DNA of 64,000 nucleotides from Endomychus coccineus (Eukaryota; Arthropoda; Insecta; Coleoptera; Endomychidae). The first letter of the stretch is position 1, and each line of letters begins with the position of its first letter. The notes under the pieces are model-generated. The model was given only the letters and a program-made list of their open reading frames with translations. It searched no databases and had not been told where the DNA came from. Where the stretch lies: positions 17,971,631 through 18,035,630 of the forward strand of contig OY294070.1 in assembly GCA_958510875.1 (NCBI GenBank), in the 5' to 3' direction. Below are positions 22,101-28,202 of the stretch, one piece after another. The position numbers and the translations under genes are program-made.

Positions 22101-25100
22101 CACGTTCACATCCGCTTTACCCCTGATGAGAACCGGAACCAAATCGATCAAGCCATTGTTCACCGCCAAACTAACGGGGGTATCCCCGTTCATATCCCTC
22201 ACGTTGAAATTAACCTCGATCGGCAAATCACCCCCTGTGTAGAGATCATTCTGAATATTCTTATTGTAGGTTATGAACGATTCGACACAATCTAACGACT
22301 TGTATTTGACCGCGTAATGCAAAGCGGTTTGCCTGAGTTCGTTAGTGAGCAAGTTTCCGTTGGTTCCGCGCTCAAGCAATTTTAAATTGAGCTTAGAACA
22401 CGAGTTCTTGCAGGCCACGTGCAGGGCGGATTCGCCATCCACGTTTACGTGATTGACGTTGACGATGTGGTCACTGAGGAAAACGGCCGATTTTTCGTAT
22501 TTCATCTCGGGCAAAATCTGAACCAGACTGTCGTTGTGTTTAACGTACACGGGACTGGTTTGGGCTTCTTTTTTTATTAGAGCCGATGCGTAACCATCGT
22601 CAGCGTTATCGCCGGCTTCGTATTTGAGTAGGGCGAAATAGAGGGGCGTATGTTCGTCGCTTGTTTTCAAGTTGACTAGGATGTTTTTTTGTTCCAAAAG
22701 TAGATCGAAGATGGGTTTGTTGTCTGCTTGTATGGCTATATGTAGTGGCGTACTGTGAAAACAAAAAAATCATGTTAACTCAAATAAACGACCGTTTCTG
22801 GAAGCTCGTGAATTTTCCGAATTTCAAGAGCGTGGATTGCACTTTGGACATTTTACCGTGTAAATCCGAAAAGAAGAATTCGTCAAAAGATAGTAGCTTT
22901 TGAAAAGAAATAAGCGCATGGTTTTTGTTTGTGTTTGACTCGGTTTGAATTGGAATATATGCAAATTGAATATTGATCCAGGCAACATTTGAGCAGAAAA
23001 TAAAGTGTTACACGTTCTTAACCCTTCATTAGTTTGAACATTGTTTTGTTTTTGTAGTTGCTAGTTAAGTAGATTGTTTGAAGGATTAATGTGTAAAAAT
23101 ATTTCTAAAGATCCTATTAGTGTAAAGCTTCCAACGTTACTTGTATAAAGAACGGTGTAAAGATTAGAATAACGATTTCTGTTCGGTTTGTAGACTAACC
23201 TATCTCGTATGAATTACCAGAGGCATCTACTCGTTCAATAGGAAATCGATTATTGAAATTAGTATTCCTCGACGTCGCTCGGCGCGATTCGCGAGTAGGG
23301 GTAGAGATGAAAACGGAAATTTCAGGTAGCCATTGTCGTGTTAATGCTTGACGAGGTAAGTTGAGATTCAATAATTCTTTTGTCTTATAGTCATTTTTAA
23401 TCTGCTATTGAAATATTATTGATAACAGGGACTATTTAATTTGATTTGATACCGTAATTAGAATACAGGATATGTACAGTCCCTGAACGTCGATATATTT
23501 CAGCGGAAATAATTCGCAACAAACCTCTCAGCATTCATCACGTAATCACTTTGTTATCTAGCATAATTCTGAGATAATCTTTTACATCATTGGGTATTTT
23601 TCTTAAGTTTTAAACAAAAATAATTTGACGAGGCAGACTGGTGATACAGTATTTTTTACTCTTCGTGTTTAACCCAGCAATTTGCACGTGTTCGTGTTGC
23701 ATGATTTTGAGATTCACCATTTTGTTGACCTGGTACATGAGTACACAGGGTTTTGTCCTATTAGACTTATAGGTGAAGTTGAATATTGTTCTGAGTAATA
23801 TAAAAGTAGGGAACTCAATTACTGCTTTTTGAGATCTTAATTAACACCACTGTCACGCTTGTTCAAGTTATTGTATAAATTGCAAATCCCAATTCCTTTG
23901 TAAGAAACAATTAAGTAAATCAGTTTTCTTTATGCTAAGTGACAAATTCTAACTTATTATTAATTATAATTTTTTTCAGCAACTATCTTTATTTTTACAA
24001 ATTTAAAATATCAATTGTAGTAACTTAATTCTTTTCAGATTTCCTTCAGATTGATTGATTGTAATAATATTCTCTTGAAGATTTCAATATTGTTTATATA
24101 GTGTCTATTCAGTTTGCGAGATAACATAATCAGTTGTGGAATCGTATGGTTATTCCTACTGATTGCGTTACCAATCCCTCGAACTTATGCCAAGGTACTG
24201 TTCGTTTTTTTTTGTAATTACAGGGTCTGAACGATTGAGGTACCTCTGTCCTTTTGCCCGTGACGGTTTAGGGAATTTCCTGGCAGGGCCGACTTCCAGC
24301 TCCTTCAAGTTCAAGGACGGTAACATTTTTTAGTTTGAATGTCCATATTTTCATTTCTCTGATTCTTGTTATCCAACTAAACTTGTGTTTCACTAATTTT
24401 TTTGTAGGAATCGAACTCAAAGGTTCACATCTAATTTTGTATTTGATAACTTCTGTAATTTAATGTAAGTGAACTCATGGTTCATAACTAAATTTATATT
24501 TCATTAATTTCATTGTAGTTGAAATTGAAACTAAAGGTTTCTTGTTGTTATAATTGAATTCTTTCATATAATTCATATTTTAATTTTGATTTACATTATA
24601 TCTATTCATTTTGTTCGATACAAGAATTGTATATCCTTTTAATGTTATCCAAATTCCTATTGGAATAAAATCAAATTGTAAGTTGGACTTTCTTATTTTT
24701 CTGAATATCCATCAACTTTTATTCACCTCGAAGTGCCTGGATTCTTGACTGTGAATTCTTTTTAGTTTGTTTATTCTAAAGCAGTTGGCGCTCAGGGTAA
24801 TTCATAAAGTCTAGAATCACAGTACACGTTTCACTACGAGCCCTGAGAAATACTAATTTTATTGAGCTAGTTGGGGCAACTTATCACTACTGATCCTCAA
24901 GGACAGAGTGATCCATTTCACTGACGCCCAGCGTCCGTTTCAATAGATTGAGTTTTATACCCTCCGTAATTGTATGTAAAATATTCAGATTTTCTAATGG
25001 ACGAAAACGGTGTTGGGTTTCTATAAAGTGGTTTGAAAAATTTCAATTACTTTTATTTAATTGGAATAACTTAAAATATTCCACATATATTACTTCAAAC

Positions 25101-27599
25101 GATTTACCGGTTTGACCAATATATAGGGCATTACATTCCTCACAAGTTACCTGATTTCCGAATTTATCAGATTTGGTGTTTGCATTAAAAAACATGTTTT
25201 AAAGTTCTCGGATTGGTCTGAAAGCTACATTTCAAGAACTCAAGAATATCGAGATTTCCCAAAAAACTACCTCATAATTTTTAATCGGTCATTCAGTTGA
25301 AAGAACTAGTTACTTACAATCCTTGACTGTTCTGTTTGTTGATGTCTACACGCTGTTCCAGAAGTTTGTCGGCTATCAAATCGCTTTTATCTAGATTATT
25401 GGCACCGGCCAATAGATGAAGAGGTGAATCACCACTATCACTGAAAGGAATCAAATTAATAGGATCAAGTTAGATGTGCATACTATAAAATAAGGTCGAA
25501 GGTGGAAGCCGTTACTTGGTGACGATTAATCATATTGTTTTTTATCACATTTATAGTTTCGACCATCTTCAAAACGATACTCTAATGCGGTGTTTTTCAA
25601 AGTCTAGTTCGGGGTTCCGGTCGCAAGCCAAAGCCAGGTAAAAGTAAAAAGGAAGAGTTGTAGGTCCTAAATTACAATAAAAATACAACATATAACCAAA
25701 TCATTTTCTATTTGGATCCTATTCCTCTCCTTAGATTTTATGTTCACCTTTGAATAGAACGTTAGTTCACATAGGTAGGAAGAGGCGAGTAGCACAAATA
25801 ATTTCAAAGTTTCCCTTGCCAGTTCTCGGTATTCTTCTTTTCTCTTCATCCGAAAACTTCAATATTTTGCGAATTAAGCAGCAAAATCTACAAGTTTTTC
25901 TTTCATCTTCGTGGTCATATCAGCCACTTGTACAGACATATCCAAAAAAGGATTTAGTATCCATCTATGTCGATCGTTAGCTTCAGAATCCAGTTCTGGA
26001 AAGTAACTTAATAGTTTCACTTCCAACTTATGCAAGCTCGGTATCATGCAAGGAATGTGAGAACTTACTACCCACGATTGGTCTGTTGCAATTTCATCAA
26101 AAATCTTCCGAGCATAAGGGAAAGAATCGTACATCCTTTTATGTAAAGACGTTGACCACAAACCAAGTTTTGAAAAGAATCCTTCAATTTTTACCCTTGG
26201 CCGTTAGAATGTTTTCTTCTCTAATTTTAATAGCATTTTATTTAGAATTGATTTTCATCGCATAATGGCTAATTCTATTCAATTCTTGTAACAACATTAA
26301 CAATTTAGCTTTTAGTTCCAGAACTGGTTGGATTGCCCCTAACCTTTGTGTGATAAAGGAGATTTCGTAGGAGCGAACCCATTTCTTTACAAACAATTCT
26401 AAATAGTCGAAGATGCAAGGTTTTACCTCCATCAGAGTTCACAACTTTGATCACATATTAAGCACATCATTTAAATCAGAAGGTCCTGGGGCTCGCCAGA
26501 ATTTTTTTTCTTGTAAAGGGGTCGCATATCCAAGAAGGTTGAAAAACACTGCTCTGATGTATGAATAACCAGATCTTAAGATATTTATAGTCAAAATAGG
26601 GTAGAAACAAGTCGGGTTCCGGTTTGAATATGGGGAAAAACATTGCTGGGATTGAATAATTGAAATAGGATAATAGGGTAGAGTTAATCTAGTAATTAGG
26701 AAATTTAATACGTAGATTTACTCAGAAGGTACAAGTAAGTGGATTACGGGGAATTGTATATTTATCAAGTCATCTAAAAGAATGCTGCAATTACGGGGAA
26801 TTTTATATCATCAAGTCATCGAAAAGAATGTTGTACAAGTCTGATTAATCATTGAATTTTTTTTACTGTAGTTATTTGTTATACCTATTGCTTCTACTAT
26901 GTTTAATTTAAAACATCTACTCTGATTATGCAACATTTTAATTTCATCTAAATTTGGAAAAGTGTGTACTATACGAGGGCAAGGTGAAAAGCCCCTGAAC
27001 AATGAAAAAAGTTACTCAACATTGAAGATCACGTTTTTTTTTCATATCACGTTTTCATTGCTTGGACTCCTATTACAATAATCGAAGTTGAAGATCGGAA
27101 AAATCCCTGCACTGTTATTTAAGATCTATAACTATTGGGCACCAATTTTTTCCCATTCCGAATAAGCATTGCATTTGTTACTTATAATTCTTTATTCAAC
27201 AATTACTATTTAAAACCTCGATACCTGCATTTTTCATTTATCTAAATTTTTCAGATAACCCACACTTGGTTGCAGCATTAAGAGGCAAGATAAAACGCTG
27301 ATATTACTAAATTAGATATGATTAGTTCAACATCATATCGTTGTGGTTATGATGCATGTGATTTTTACTAACCTGGTACACAAAGAAGCATCGGCGTGGT
27401 TGTCCAAAAGAAACAGAACCGAAAATGAATCTTCGTGTTTTATAGCTCGATGAAGAAGGGTATCACCCTGGTTGTCGCGTATGTTCAGGTCGCAATTGTG
27501 CTGCACCAATGTTTTGGCGATGCTATCGTTTTGGGCACGAAGAGCCAGGTCCAACGGCAATTCCCCTTGCTCGCTAAAAACATTCACAATATTCGGCAA
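3903..27599 (-). CDS. ANKFY1: Rabankyrin-5 (ankyrin repeat and FYVE domain protein 1), 3' part of gene, 11 exons
   Basis: Eleven exons read on the minus strand: 27599-27373, 25440-25318, 22752-22000, 20691-20452, 17114-16946, 8645-8409, 8190-7973, 7893-7749, 4704-4537, 4476-4354, 4157-3903. All have AG acceptors and GT donors, and phases match at every junction. Together they give 2,658 bp, or 885 codons plus stop. The product is a long run of ankyrin repeats followed by a C-terminal FYVE finger, collinear with vertebrate ANKFY1 from about residue 280 of ~1,170 (family knowledge). Rabankyrin-5 is a Rab5 effector that binds PI(3)P on early endosomes and acts in macropinocytosis and endosome trafficking. 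The missing N-terminus should carry a coiled coil and BTB domain. Introns run from 60 bp to 8.3 kb and are packed with transposons. The NPF motif that vertebrate proteins use to bind EHD proteins is not seen in exon 22752-22000. The gene is partial only because its 5' end was not found. Confidence 0.95.
4354..4476 (-). CDS. ANKFY1: ANKFY1 exon: last ankyrin repeat and linker
   Basis: A 123-bp exon after a 60-bp intron; acceptor TTTCAG, donor CAG|GTAAGT, phase 0. Encodes GNSPLLLAYMKGNANLCRTL and a linker ending VTIFNYQ. It was found from the conserved LLLAYMKGNANLC string. Confidence 0.95.
4537..4704 (-). CDS. ANKFY1: ANKFY1 exon: ankyrin repeats
   Basis: A 168-bp exon in phase 0, acceptor TTGCAG, donor AAC|GTAAGA. 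Encodes VRVLLTESTIDAESMNLKG, RNPLHELCKYGKDN and LFLECMPKYPINKPDIN, very close to the vertebrate LLTECTVDAE..FLECMPGYP stretch. Confidence 0.95.
4736..5085 (+). repeat. Diverged dispersed repeat, copy 1
   Basis: Shares an ordered set of short blocks with 45715-46105 (AAGGATGTCCATCA, GATGGAACGAAA/GGTGGAACGAAA, CATTAATGTA/CATTGATGTA, ATATTGAAGGAAAATC/GTATTGAAGAAAAATT). The last blocks also match 49010-49140 in reverse. Lies in the ANKFY1 intron 4705-7748. Class unknown. Confidence 0.4.
5157..5845. repeat. Foldback element with ~115-bp inverted arms and internal tandem units
   Basis: Arms 5157-5275 and 5725-5845 are inverted copies; the shared core is AACCTCTTGGGAACCCCAAC. Between them, a unit beginning CATTTCGAGTGCACC..GGTCGCTGAACACG and ending CATCGTTGGGGTGGTA recurs about three times, spaced ~110-150 bp. 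No protein is encoded; open frames on both strands are by-products of the repeat. It sits in an ANKFY1 intron. Confidence 0.7.
5846..6451. other. Intron sequence without recognised feature
   Basis: AT-rich with homopolymer runs, including C9 at about 6141. No coding or repeat assignment could be made. Confidence 0.4.
6452..7304. repeat. Large foldback element, ~850 bp, arms ~370-420 bp
   Basis: Outer ends read CCAGGTTTTAGTCGGAGAAC and its complement GTTCTCCGACTAAAACCTGG. Inner arms match around CTCTAAAGTTGACCGTTTTC and GAAAACGGTCAACTTTAGAG. The right arm is ~60-70 bp longer, carrying an extra GTGGCGTAGAAGTTGG segment. A related right-arm copy is at 53930-54210. Non-coding; a palindromic MITE-like element in an ANKFY1 intron. 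Confidence 0.75.
7305..7595. other. Intron sequence, no assignment
   Basis: AT-rich spacer between the foldback and the ANKFY1 exon at 7749. It contains AAAATTTCAGCTC-type text common in old DNA transposons, but no defined element. Confidence 0.3.
7749..7893 (-). CDS. ANKFY1: ANKFY1 exon: ankyrin repeats
   Basis: A 145-bp exon after a 79-bp intron; acceptor CTATAG, donor GTG|GTAAGT. Encodes RTALHVAAEAGNSTAISALL and NALHIAVREGHLSV. Translation past 7749 runs into intron, so the true end is the donor and not the later stop codon. Confidence 0.94.
7973..8190 (-). CDS. ANKFY1: ANKFY1 exon: ankyrin repeats
   Basis: A 218-bp exon, acceptor GTTTCAG, donor AA|GTAAGT; phase 0 in, 2 out. Encodes VDTKGQNFLHLAIKKGDIES, a second repeat VNSRVQDSTLTPPIHLAAR, and ends GARVDDRDAHK with the lysine split across the intron. 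Confidence 0.95.
8409..8645 (-). CDS. ANKFY1: ANKFY1 exon: ankyrin repeats
   Basis: A 237-bp exon (79 codons, phase 0 both ends), acceptor TTTCAG, donor CAG|GTAAGT. Encodes TLIEHRANVNSRD, KTPLHIAIENQHD, DLTLRDKSGLTPFAAALT and ends LPSAAEQ. Confidence 0.95.
8940..9500 (+). repeat. Minisatellite-like tandem repeat, ~180-bp higher unit
   Basis: TTGTGATTATGTTCAGATGT is seen at about 9049 and again 180 bp later, each preceded by GTCGGAT.TCATGATTTTTT. Shorter, more diverged units (GGTCCGATTCTGTTCAAAAT) continue to about 9480. Most units share an AAGAGTTTTGTGATTATG core. Non-coding, in the 8.3-kb ANKFY1 intron. Confidence 0.65.
9842..10135 (-). pseudogene. LINE family B, C-terminal end of ORF2
   Basis: Reads KILPTNLCECGEVGDLNHLF FNCPLHQLE.., the Cys/His tail (CxCG..HLFxxCP) that follows RNase H in I/R1/jockey-type LINEs. 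It continues the RNase H frame at 11205-11668 but is separated from it by a duplicated insertion (10111-11208). A 3' untranslated part probably runs towards 9600. Confidence 0.7.
10111..11208. repeat. Duplicated ~0.5-0.6-kb module with palindromic 136-bp repeats
   Basis: Two head-to-tail modules (10111-10707 and 10708-11208). Each begins TGTAATTTGCCTCCATTTTG and ends in the same 136-bp palindromic sequence (10570-10705, 11072-11207; ends ATAGTATA...TATACTAT, arms CTCGTTTCCTAAGAC/GTCTTAGGAAACTCG). The middles differ (10279-10507 against 10879-11012). The whole block splits LINE family B. Confidence 0.7.
10885..11000 (-). pseudogene. Possible tyrosine-recombinase-type N-terminal fragment
   Basis: From an ATG at 11000 the minus strand reads MEDSLTCTPPEIREIAQN then NLLPDKSRIEYKKQYDKF. 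This resembles the N-terminal 'LLP.KS...Y...Y..F' segment of Crypton-like recombinase proteins of insects. It stops soon after (HCHLN stop). The assignment rests on a short motif only. Confidence 0.3.
11205..11668 (-). pseudogene. LINE family B, RNase H domain (second half)
   Basis: Reads CVAKEAIILSDSKSVLKSLK and VWVKAHCGIKGNEKIDLYAK, the DS.S and AH.GI.GNE.AD blocks of LINE RNase H, then RKSWYHKT and FNHGRFPAHL. The frame above 11668 is transposon terminal sequence, not LINE. The first half of the domain is at 14605-14792, beyond the P-like insertion. Confidence 0.8.
11669..11676. repeat. Left target-site duplication TACACAAC
   Basis: Perfect 8-bp copy of 14597-14604. The two copies exactly bracket the P-like element's CAACGAACTCGG...CCGAGTTCGTTG ends. 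An 8-bp duplication is the rule for P and hAT transposons. Confidence 0.85.
11888..13007. repeat. Giant near-perfect palindrome: 443 + 438-bp arms, 239-bp spacer
   Basis: Arm 11888-12330 and arm 12570-13007 are inverted copies differing, by eye, at about six bases plus one 5-base indel. Outer ends are CAACAATGGATTTTG and CAAAATCCATTGTTG; inner ends ATTGGTTATA and TATAACCAAT. The spacer (12331-12569) contains CAACGAACTCGGATATACTA, the same sequence as the P-like element terminus. A transcript across it would form a long hairpin. Confidence 0.9.
13280..14199 (-). CDS. THAP-domain protein frame inside the P-like element, four exons
   Basis: Minus-strand exons 14199-14100, 13832-13643, 13582-13535, 13475-13280 join in one open frame of 177 codons to a TAA. 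All introns are GT..AG (donors GTGAGT, GTAAGT, GTAAAA) with matching phases, and AATAAA follows the stop. The central block HLVCSDHFSESDF ..LKGGATPAF is the C-terminal half of a THAP finger. A short acidic/Ser-Thr-rich tail follows, with no transposase domain. Oddities: no ATG precedes the first exon (a stop lies two codons upstream of VRQCC), and the first exon shows CCFVYNS where a second zinc Cys is expected. So the 5' end is uncertain and the N-terminal half may be wrong or decayed. It could be a short repressor-like P product or a relic. Confidence 0.5.
14597..14604. repeat. Right target-site duplication TACACAAC
   Basis: Partner of 11669-11676. After removing the insertion and one copy, the LINE family B RNase H frame is rejoined. 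Confidence 0.85.
14605..14792 (-). pseudogene. LINE family B, RNase H domain (first half)
   Basis: Reads KIYTDGSKMPESMGLAIYIP and FTAEDMALLQALIYCQ, the first Asp block (TDGSK) and the AE..A...A helix of LINE RNase H. It is cut on the lower side by the P-like element and on the upper side by LINE family A at 14793. Confidence 0.8.
14793..16060 (+). pseudogene. Jockey-like LINE family A, reverse transcriptase relic
   Basis: Starts in TKDDGTLAKTSKEKAN and passes MEPDGIPPVVLKECAP, NYRPIALLSVISKVMEKAI, QYGFRQQRSTGDLL, HSFADDDTLHTPFSS (catalytic FADD) and a C-terminal LWKSLPSEV..HSTAGSHDVL. The frame shifts several times, and about 400 bp between the DD region and the C-terminus (present at 43450-44175) is missing. 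Inserted next to LINE family B. 5' truncated and dead. Confidence 0.85.
16061..16945. other. Intron sequence without gene; short repeat at its start
   Basis: 16070-16120 (AGGAGTGTCCGAAAGCTAGT) matches 45038-45090 after the mariner relic, a short dispersed repeat or LINE tail. ATAACGAACAGG recurs at 16311 and 16511. Nothing else recognised. Confidence 0.4.
16946..17114 (-). CDS. ANKFY1: ANKFY1 exon: ankyrin repeat with acidic insert
   Basis: A 169-bp exon from TTATAG to AGG|GTGAGT, phase 2 in and 0 out. Encodes AIDENKEGAAMFLIQAGCD, a Pro/Gly/acidic loop (PGPDGEGGDEAKD) and SPLHLCCQWGLETVLR. It joins in frame to TLIEHRANVNS across an 8.3-kb transposon-filled intron. Confidence 0.94.
17115..17821. 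other. Intron sequence, possible LINE 3' end
   Basis: AT-rich. It ends in AAATAAATATTATTATTATT (about 17817-17836), an (ATT)n tail of the type found at LINE 3' ends. No protein similarity seen upstream. Confidence 0.3.
17844..17894 (+). pseudogene. THAP-type N-terminal fragment
   Basis: ATG then MPDMCRVPNCNSSYAS, a C-x4-C start typical of THAP fingers, followed at once by GTACGT, a possible donor. No second THAP exon was found downstream on this strand. It may be the first exon of another P-like or Kolobok-like element. Weak, short evidence. Confidence 0.3.
18310..19530 (-). pseudogene. Jockey-like LINE family A, second copy
   Basis: Minus strand. It contains VISKVMEKAINIELI text, QSLHGKLSS-type and LPPQICRS fragments, an ADD-region remnant near 19170 (TCPVQSFA), DNLVEFNATKTQVYIFSRK near 19040, and the C-terminal block SLFYRYFHGWCSSEI ..LDHTMFF. 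Many frameshifts and internal deletions. It lies in the ANKFY1 intron 17115-20451. Confidence 0.8.
19605..19850 (-). other. Unrecognised 81-codon open frame
   Basis: Reads LNIDFIKAFHYHLNNGLSAA and VERVNADGNMYSTPTLYLYD. The composition looks protein-like, but I do not recognise the family and no splice context supports a gene. It may be a fragment of a mobile element. Confidence 0.2.
19959..20296 (+). repeat. Perfect tandem duplication, 2 x 169 bp
   Basis: GCAACGTTGCCGGATTGTAT begins at 19959 and again at 20128. The text between repeats, through GAAAATCATTAGTGAAG, appears identical. Recent duplication in the ANKFY1 intron, about 150 bp from exon 20452-20691. Confidence 0.85.
20452..20691 (-). 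CDS. ANKFY1: ANKFY1 exon: ankyrin repeats with conserved CWG..GGC-type loop
   Basis: A 240-bp exon from CTACAG to CG|GTAAGT, phase 2 in and 2 out. Encodes ETPLQLAIHCRL, CPLWAALNSRQYDIAS and the loop DCWGSGPDGCKQTLLHR. That loop is a highly diagnostic, strongly conserved stretch of ANKFY1 proteins. Confidence 0.95.
20692..21290. other. Intron with GC-richer unassigned stretch
   Basis: 20980-21180 is richer in CG dinucleotides (GAGCGAGCTACGC, CGACCGCGACATA, GCGCGACCGCGCG) than its surroundings. It may be the body of the hAT element whose end is at 21291. No ORF of note. Confidence 0.3.
21291..21332 (-). mobile_element. hAT transposon terminal repeat
   Basis: On the minus strand this reads CAGGGGTCTCCAACTGTGAC followed by CTGCGGGCCAAATCCGGC. 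It is the widely shared hAT end CAGGGGT.TCCAA..GGCCCGCGGGCCAAATCCGGCC. The opposite end was not found nearby. Confidence 0.6.
21408..21691. repeat. Small MITE-like element, 14-bp inverted ends
   Basis: GCAGGTGTAAATTT at 21408 pairs with AAATTTACACCTGC ending at 21691. The interior is 256 bp without a gene. Confidence 0.4.
22000..22752 (-). CDS. ANKFY1: ANKFY1 large central exon: about seven ankyrin repeats
   Basis: A 753-bp exon from TTTCACAG (above 22752) to GT|GTAAGT (below 22000), phase 2 in and 2 out. Repeat cores visible in order: TPLHIAIQADN, HTPLYFALLKYE, ESALHVACKNS, QTALHYAVKYKS, DTPVSLAVNNGL, TLLHQAILKED. A low-similarity insert rich in D/K/E sits after the second core (around KYEAGDNADDGYASALIKK). 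In vertebrates that place carries the NPF-containing segment; no NPF is present here. Confidence 0.95.
22753..24974. other. ANKFY1 intron without recognised gene
   Basis: AT-rich. 24395-24545 has three diverged units around 'AAATTTATATTTCATTAATT'. TTGGCGCTCAGGG at 24784 resembles a retrovirus-like primer site, but no paired long terminal repeats were seen. Confidence 0.35.
24975..25200 (-). pseudogene. Penelope-like element, GIY-YIG endonuclease fragment
   Basis: Minus strand reads NQVTCEECNALYIGQTGKSF EVI.., then FSNHFIETQHRF and LENLNIL. The Cys pair, LYIGQTG.S and the H(F/L)..T.H block are the GIY-YIG nuclease of Penelope-like retroelements. One in-frame stop; truncated both sides. Confidence 0.75.
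25318..25440 (-). CDS. ANKFY1: ANKFY1 exon: ankyrin repeat
   Basis: A 123-bp exon between CTTTCAG and TT|GTAAGT, phase 2 in and 2 out. Encodes GDSPLHLLAGANNLDKS and LLEQRVDINKQNSQG, the classic TPLH-type helix pair and loop. It joins in frame to the large exon (..QGF-TPLHIAIQ..). Confidence 0.93.
25580..25587. repeat. Left hAT target duplication CTCTAATG
   Basis: Matches CTCTGATG at 26552-26559 in 7 of 8 bases; directly flanks the element's CGGTGTTTTTCAAAG end. Confidence 0.6.
25588..26551 (-). mobile_element. Deleted hAT transposon with GTF2I-repeat/SCAND3-type transposase remnant
   Basis: Ends CGGTGTTTTTCAAAG and, inverted, CAGTGTTTTTCAACC are hAT termini, with an imperfect 8-bp target duplication. 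On the minus strand the internal text reads RHRWILNPFLDMSVQVADM, then, in another frame, YLCELTFYSKVNIKSKERNR and IQIENDLVICCI. This is the C-terminal hATC dimerisation region (YLCE..FS....K...RN.L...). Only about 960 bp remain, so it is non-autonomous. It sits in the ANKFY1 intron between the exons at 25440 and 27373. Confidence 0.75.
26552..26968. other. Intron sequence, no assignment
   Basis: The first 8 bases are the right hAT target copy CTCTGATG. ATTACGGGGAATT..TATATCATCAAGTCATC.AAAAGAATG occurs twice (about 26734-26783 and 26788-26830), a short tandem duplication. Otherwise nothing. Confidence 0.4.
26969..27020 (-). mobile_element. mariner-type terminal repeat remnant
   Basis: TATACGAGGGCAAGGTGAAA followed by CCCCTGAACAATG is the same end as the mariner relic at 44478-45033, read inverted. 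No transposase frame remains beside it. Confidence 0.45.
27373..27599 (-). CDS. ANKFY1: ANKFY1 exon (first one found): two ankyrin repeats
   Basis: Acceptor TTTCAG just above 27599, donor AG|GTTAGT below 27373; phase 0 in, phase 2 out. Encodes GELPLDLALRAQNDS and GDTLLHRAIKHEDS repeats ending LFLLDNHADASLCT. The earlier coding exons (coiled coil, BTB) should lie at higher coordinates. None was recognised up to position 64000. Confidence 0.93.
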
Positions 27600-28044
27600 C
27601 TGAAATAAAAGGAGAAACATCCCTTAGTCGTTTGTTTTGCTATTTTTGTACCATTATTTTTGTGCAATGTCAACTTTACGAAAATTTAGTTGAAAAGCTA
27701 TGCTTTACTTGCTTCCATAAAAGCGAAATGGACTGTGAATGCATAATAAATGTTCAGTATTCTCTGCAAGTGAAGATGCTGATAGGATTTGGATGTACCA
27801 GAGGGCTTTGCATTGAGTTATGAAAAAAATAAATTTTGTTATACTTCTACAACATAGAATATTGCACCTTGAAACCATCTCAATTGGGACTGTAATGATT
27901 GGCCGATTGTTGTACTTTCTGATTGGACAACAAATATTTGCTCGTATGAATGAATAAATTAATTTGCTTGATATTTTATATATTTCGAATAACGTTTCTC
28001 TAACTTAATATCTTGTGTCTGAAACACTATCCAGAAATATGTAT
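27600..28044. other. Sequence upstream of the first ANKFY1 exon found, no assignment
   Basis: Presumably ANKFY1 intron. Open frames here show no recognisable domain. Confidence 0.35.
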
Positions 28045-28201
28045 ATAGAACTTCAAGTAGGTTTCATTCGATTAGGTTCTGCGAATAATATTTCCAATGA
28101 CTGCTCGGACTGACCAATATCAGACGTACCACATCCTGTTCCTTTTCGTCTGATTTCACAATTTGTTACAATTTTCAACTTTAGCTTTATAGTTAGGAAT
28201 A
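28045..28201 (+). repeat. Direct repeat X, copy 1, left of hAT
   Basis: ATAGAAC..GGTTTCATTCGATTAGG to TTTAGCTTTATAGTTAGGAA matches 30921-31076 at about 90% by eye. The hAT element lies exactly between the two copies. Confidence 0.75.
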
Positions 28202-28202
28202 A

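Noticed and set aside
22068..22295. Plus-strand open frame of 75 codons
   Set aside because: Antisense shadow of the large ANKFY1 exon.
24780..24810. Possible retrovirus-like primer binding site TTGGCGCTCAGGG
   Set aside because: No paired long terminal repeats, polypurine tract or gag/pol frame nearby.
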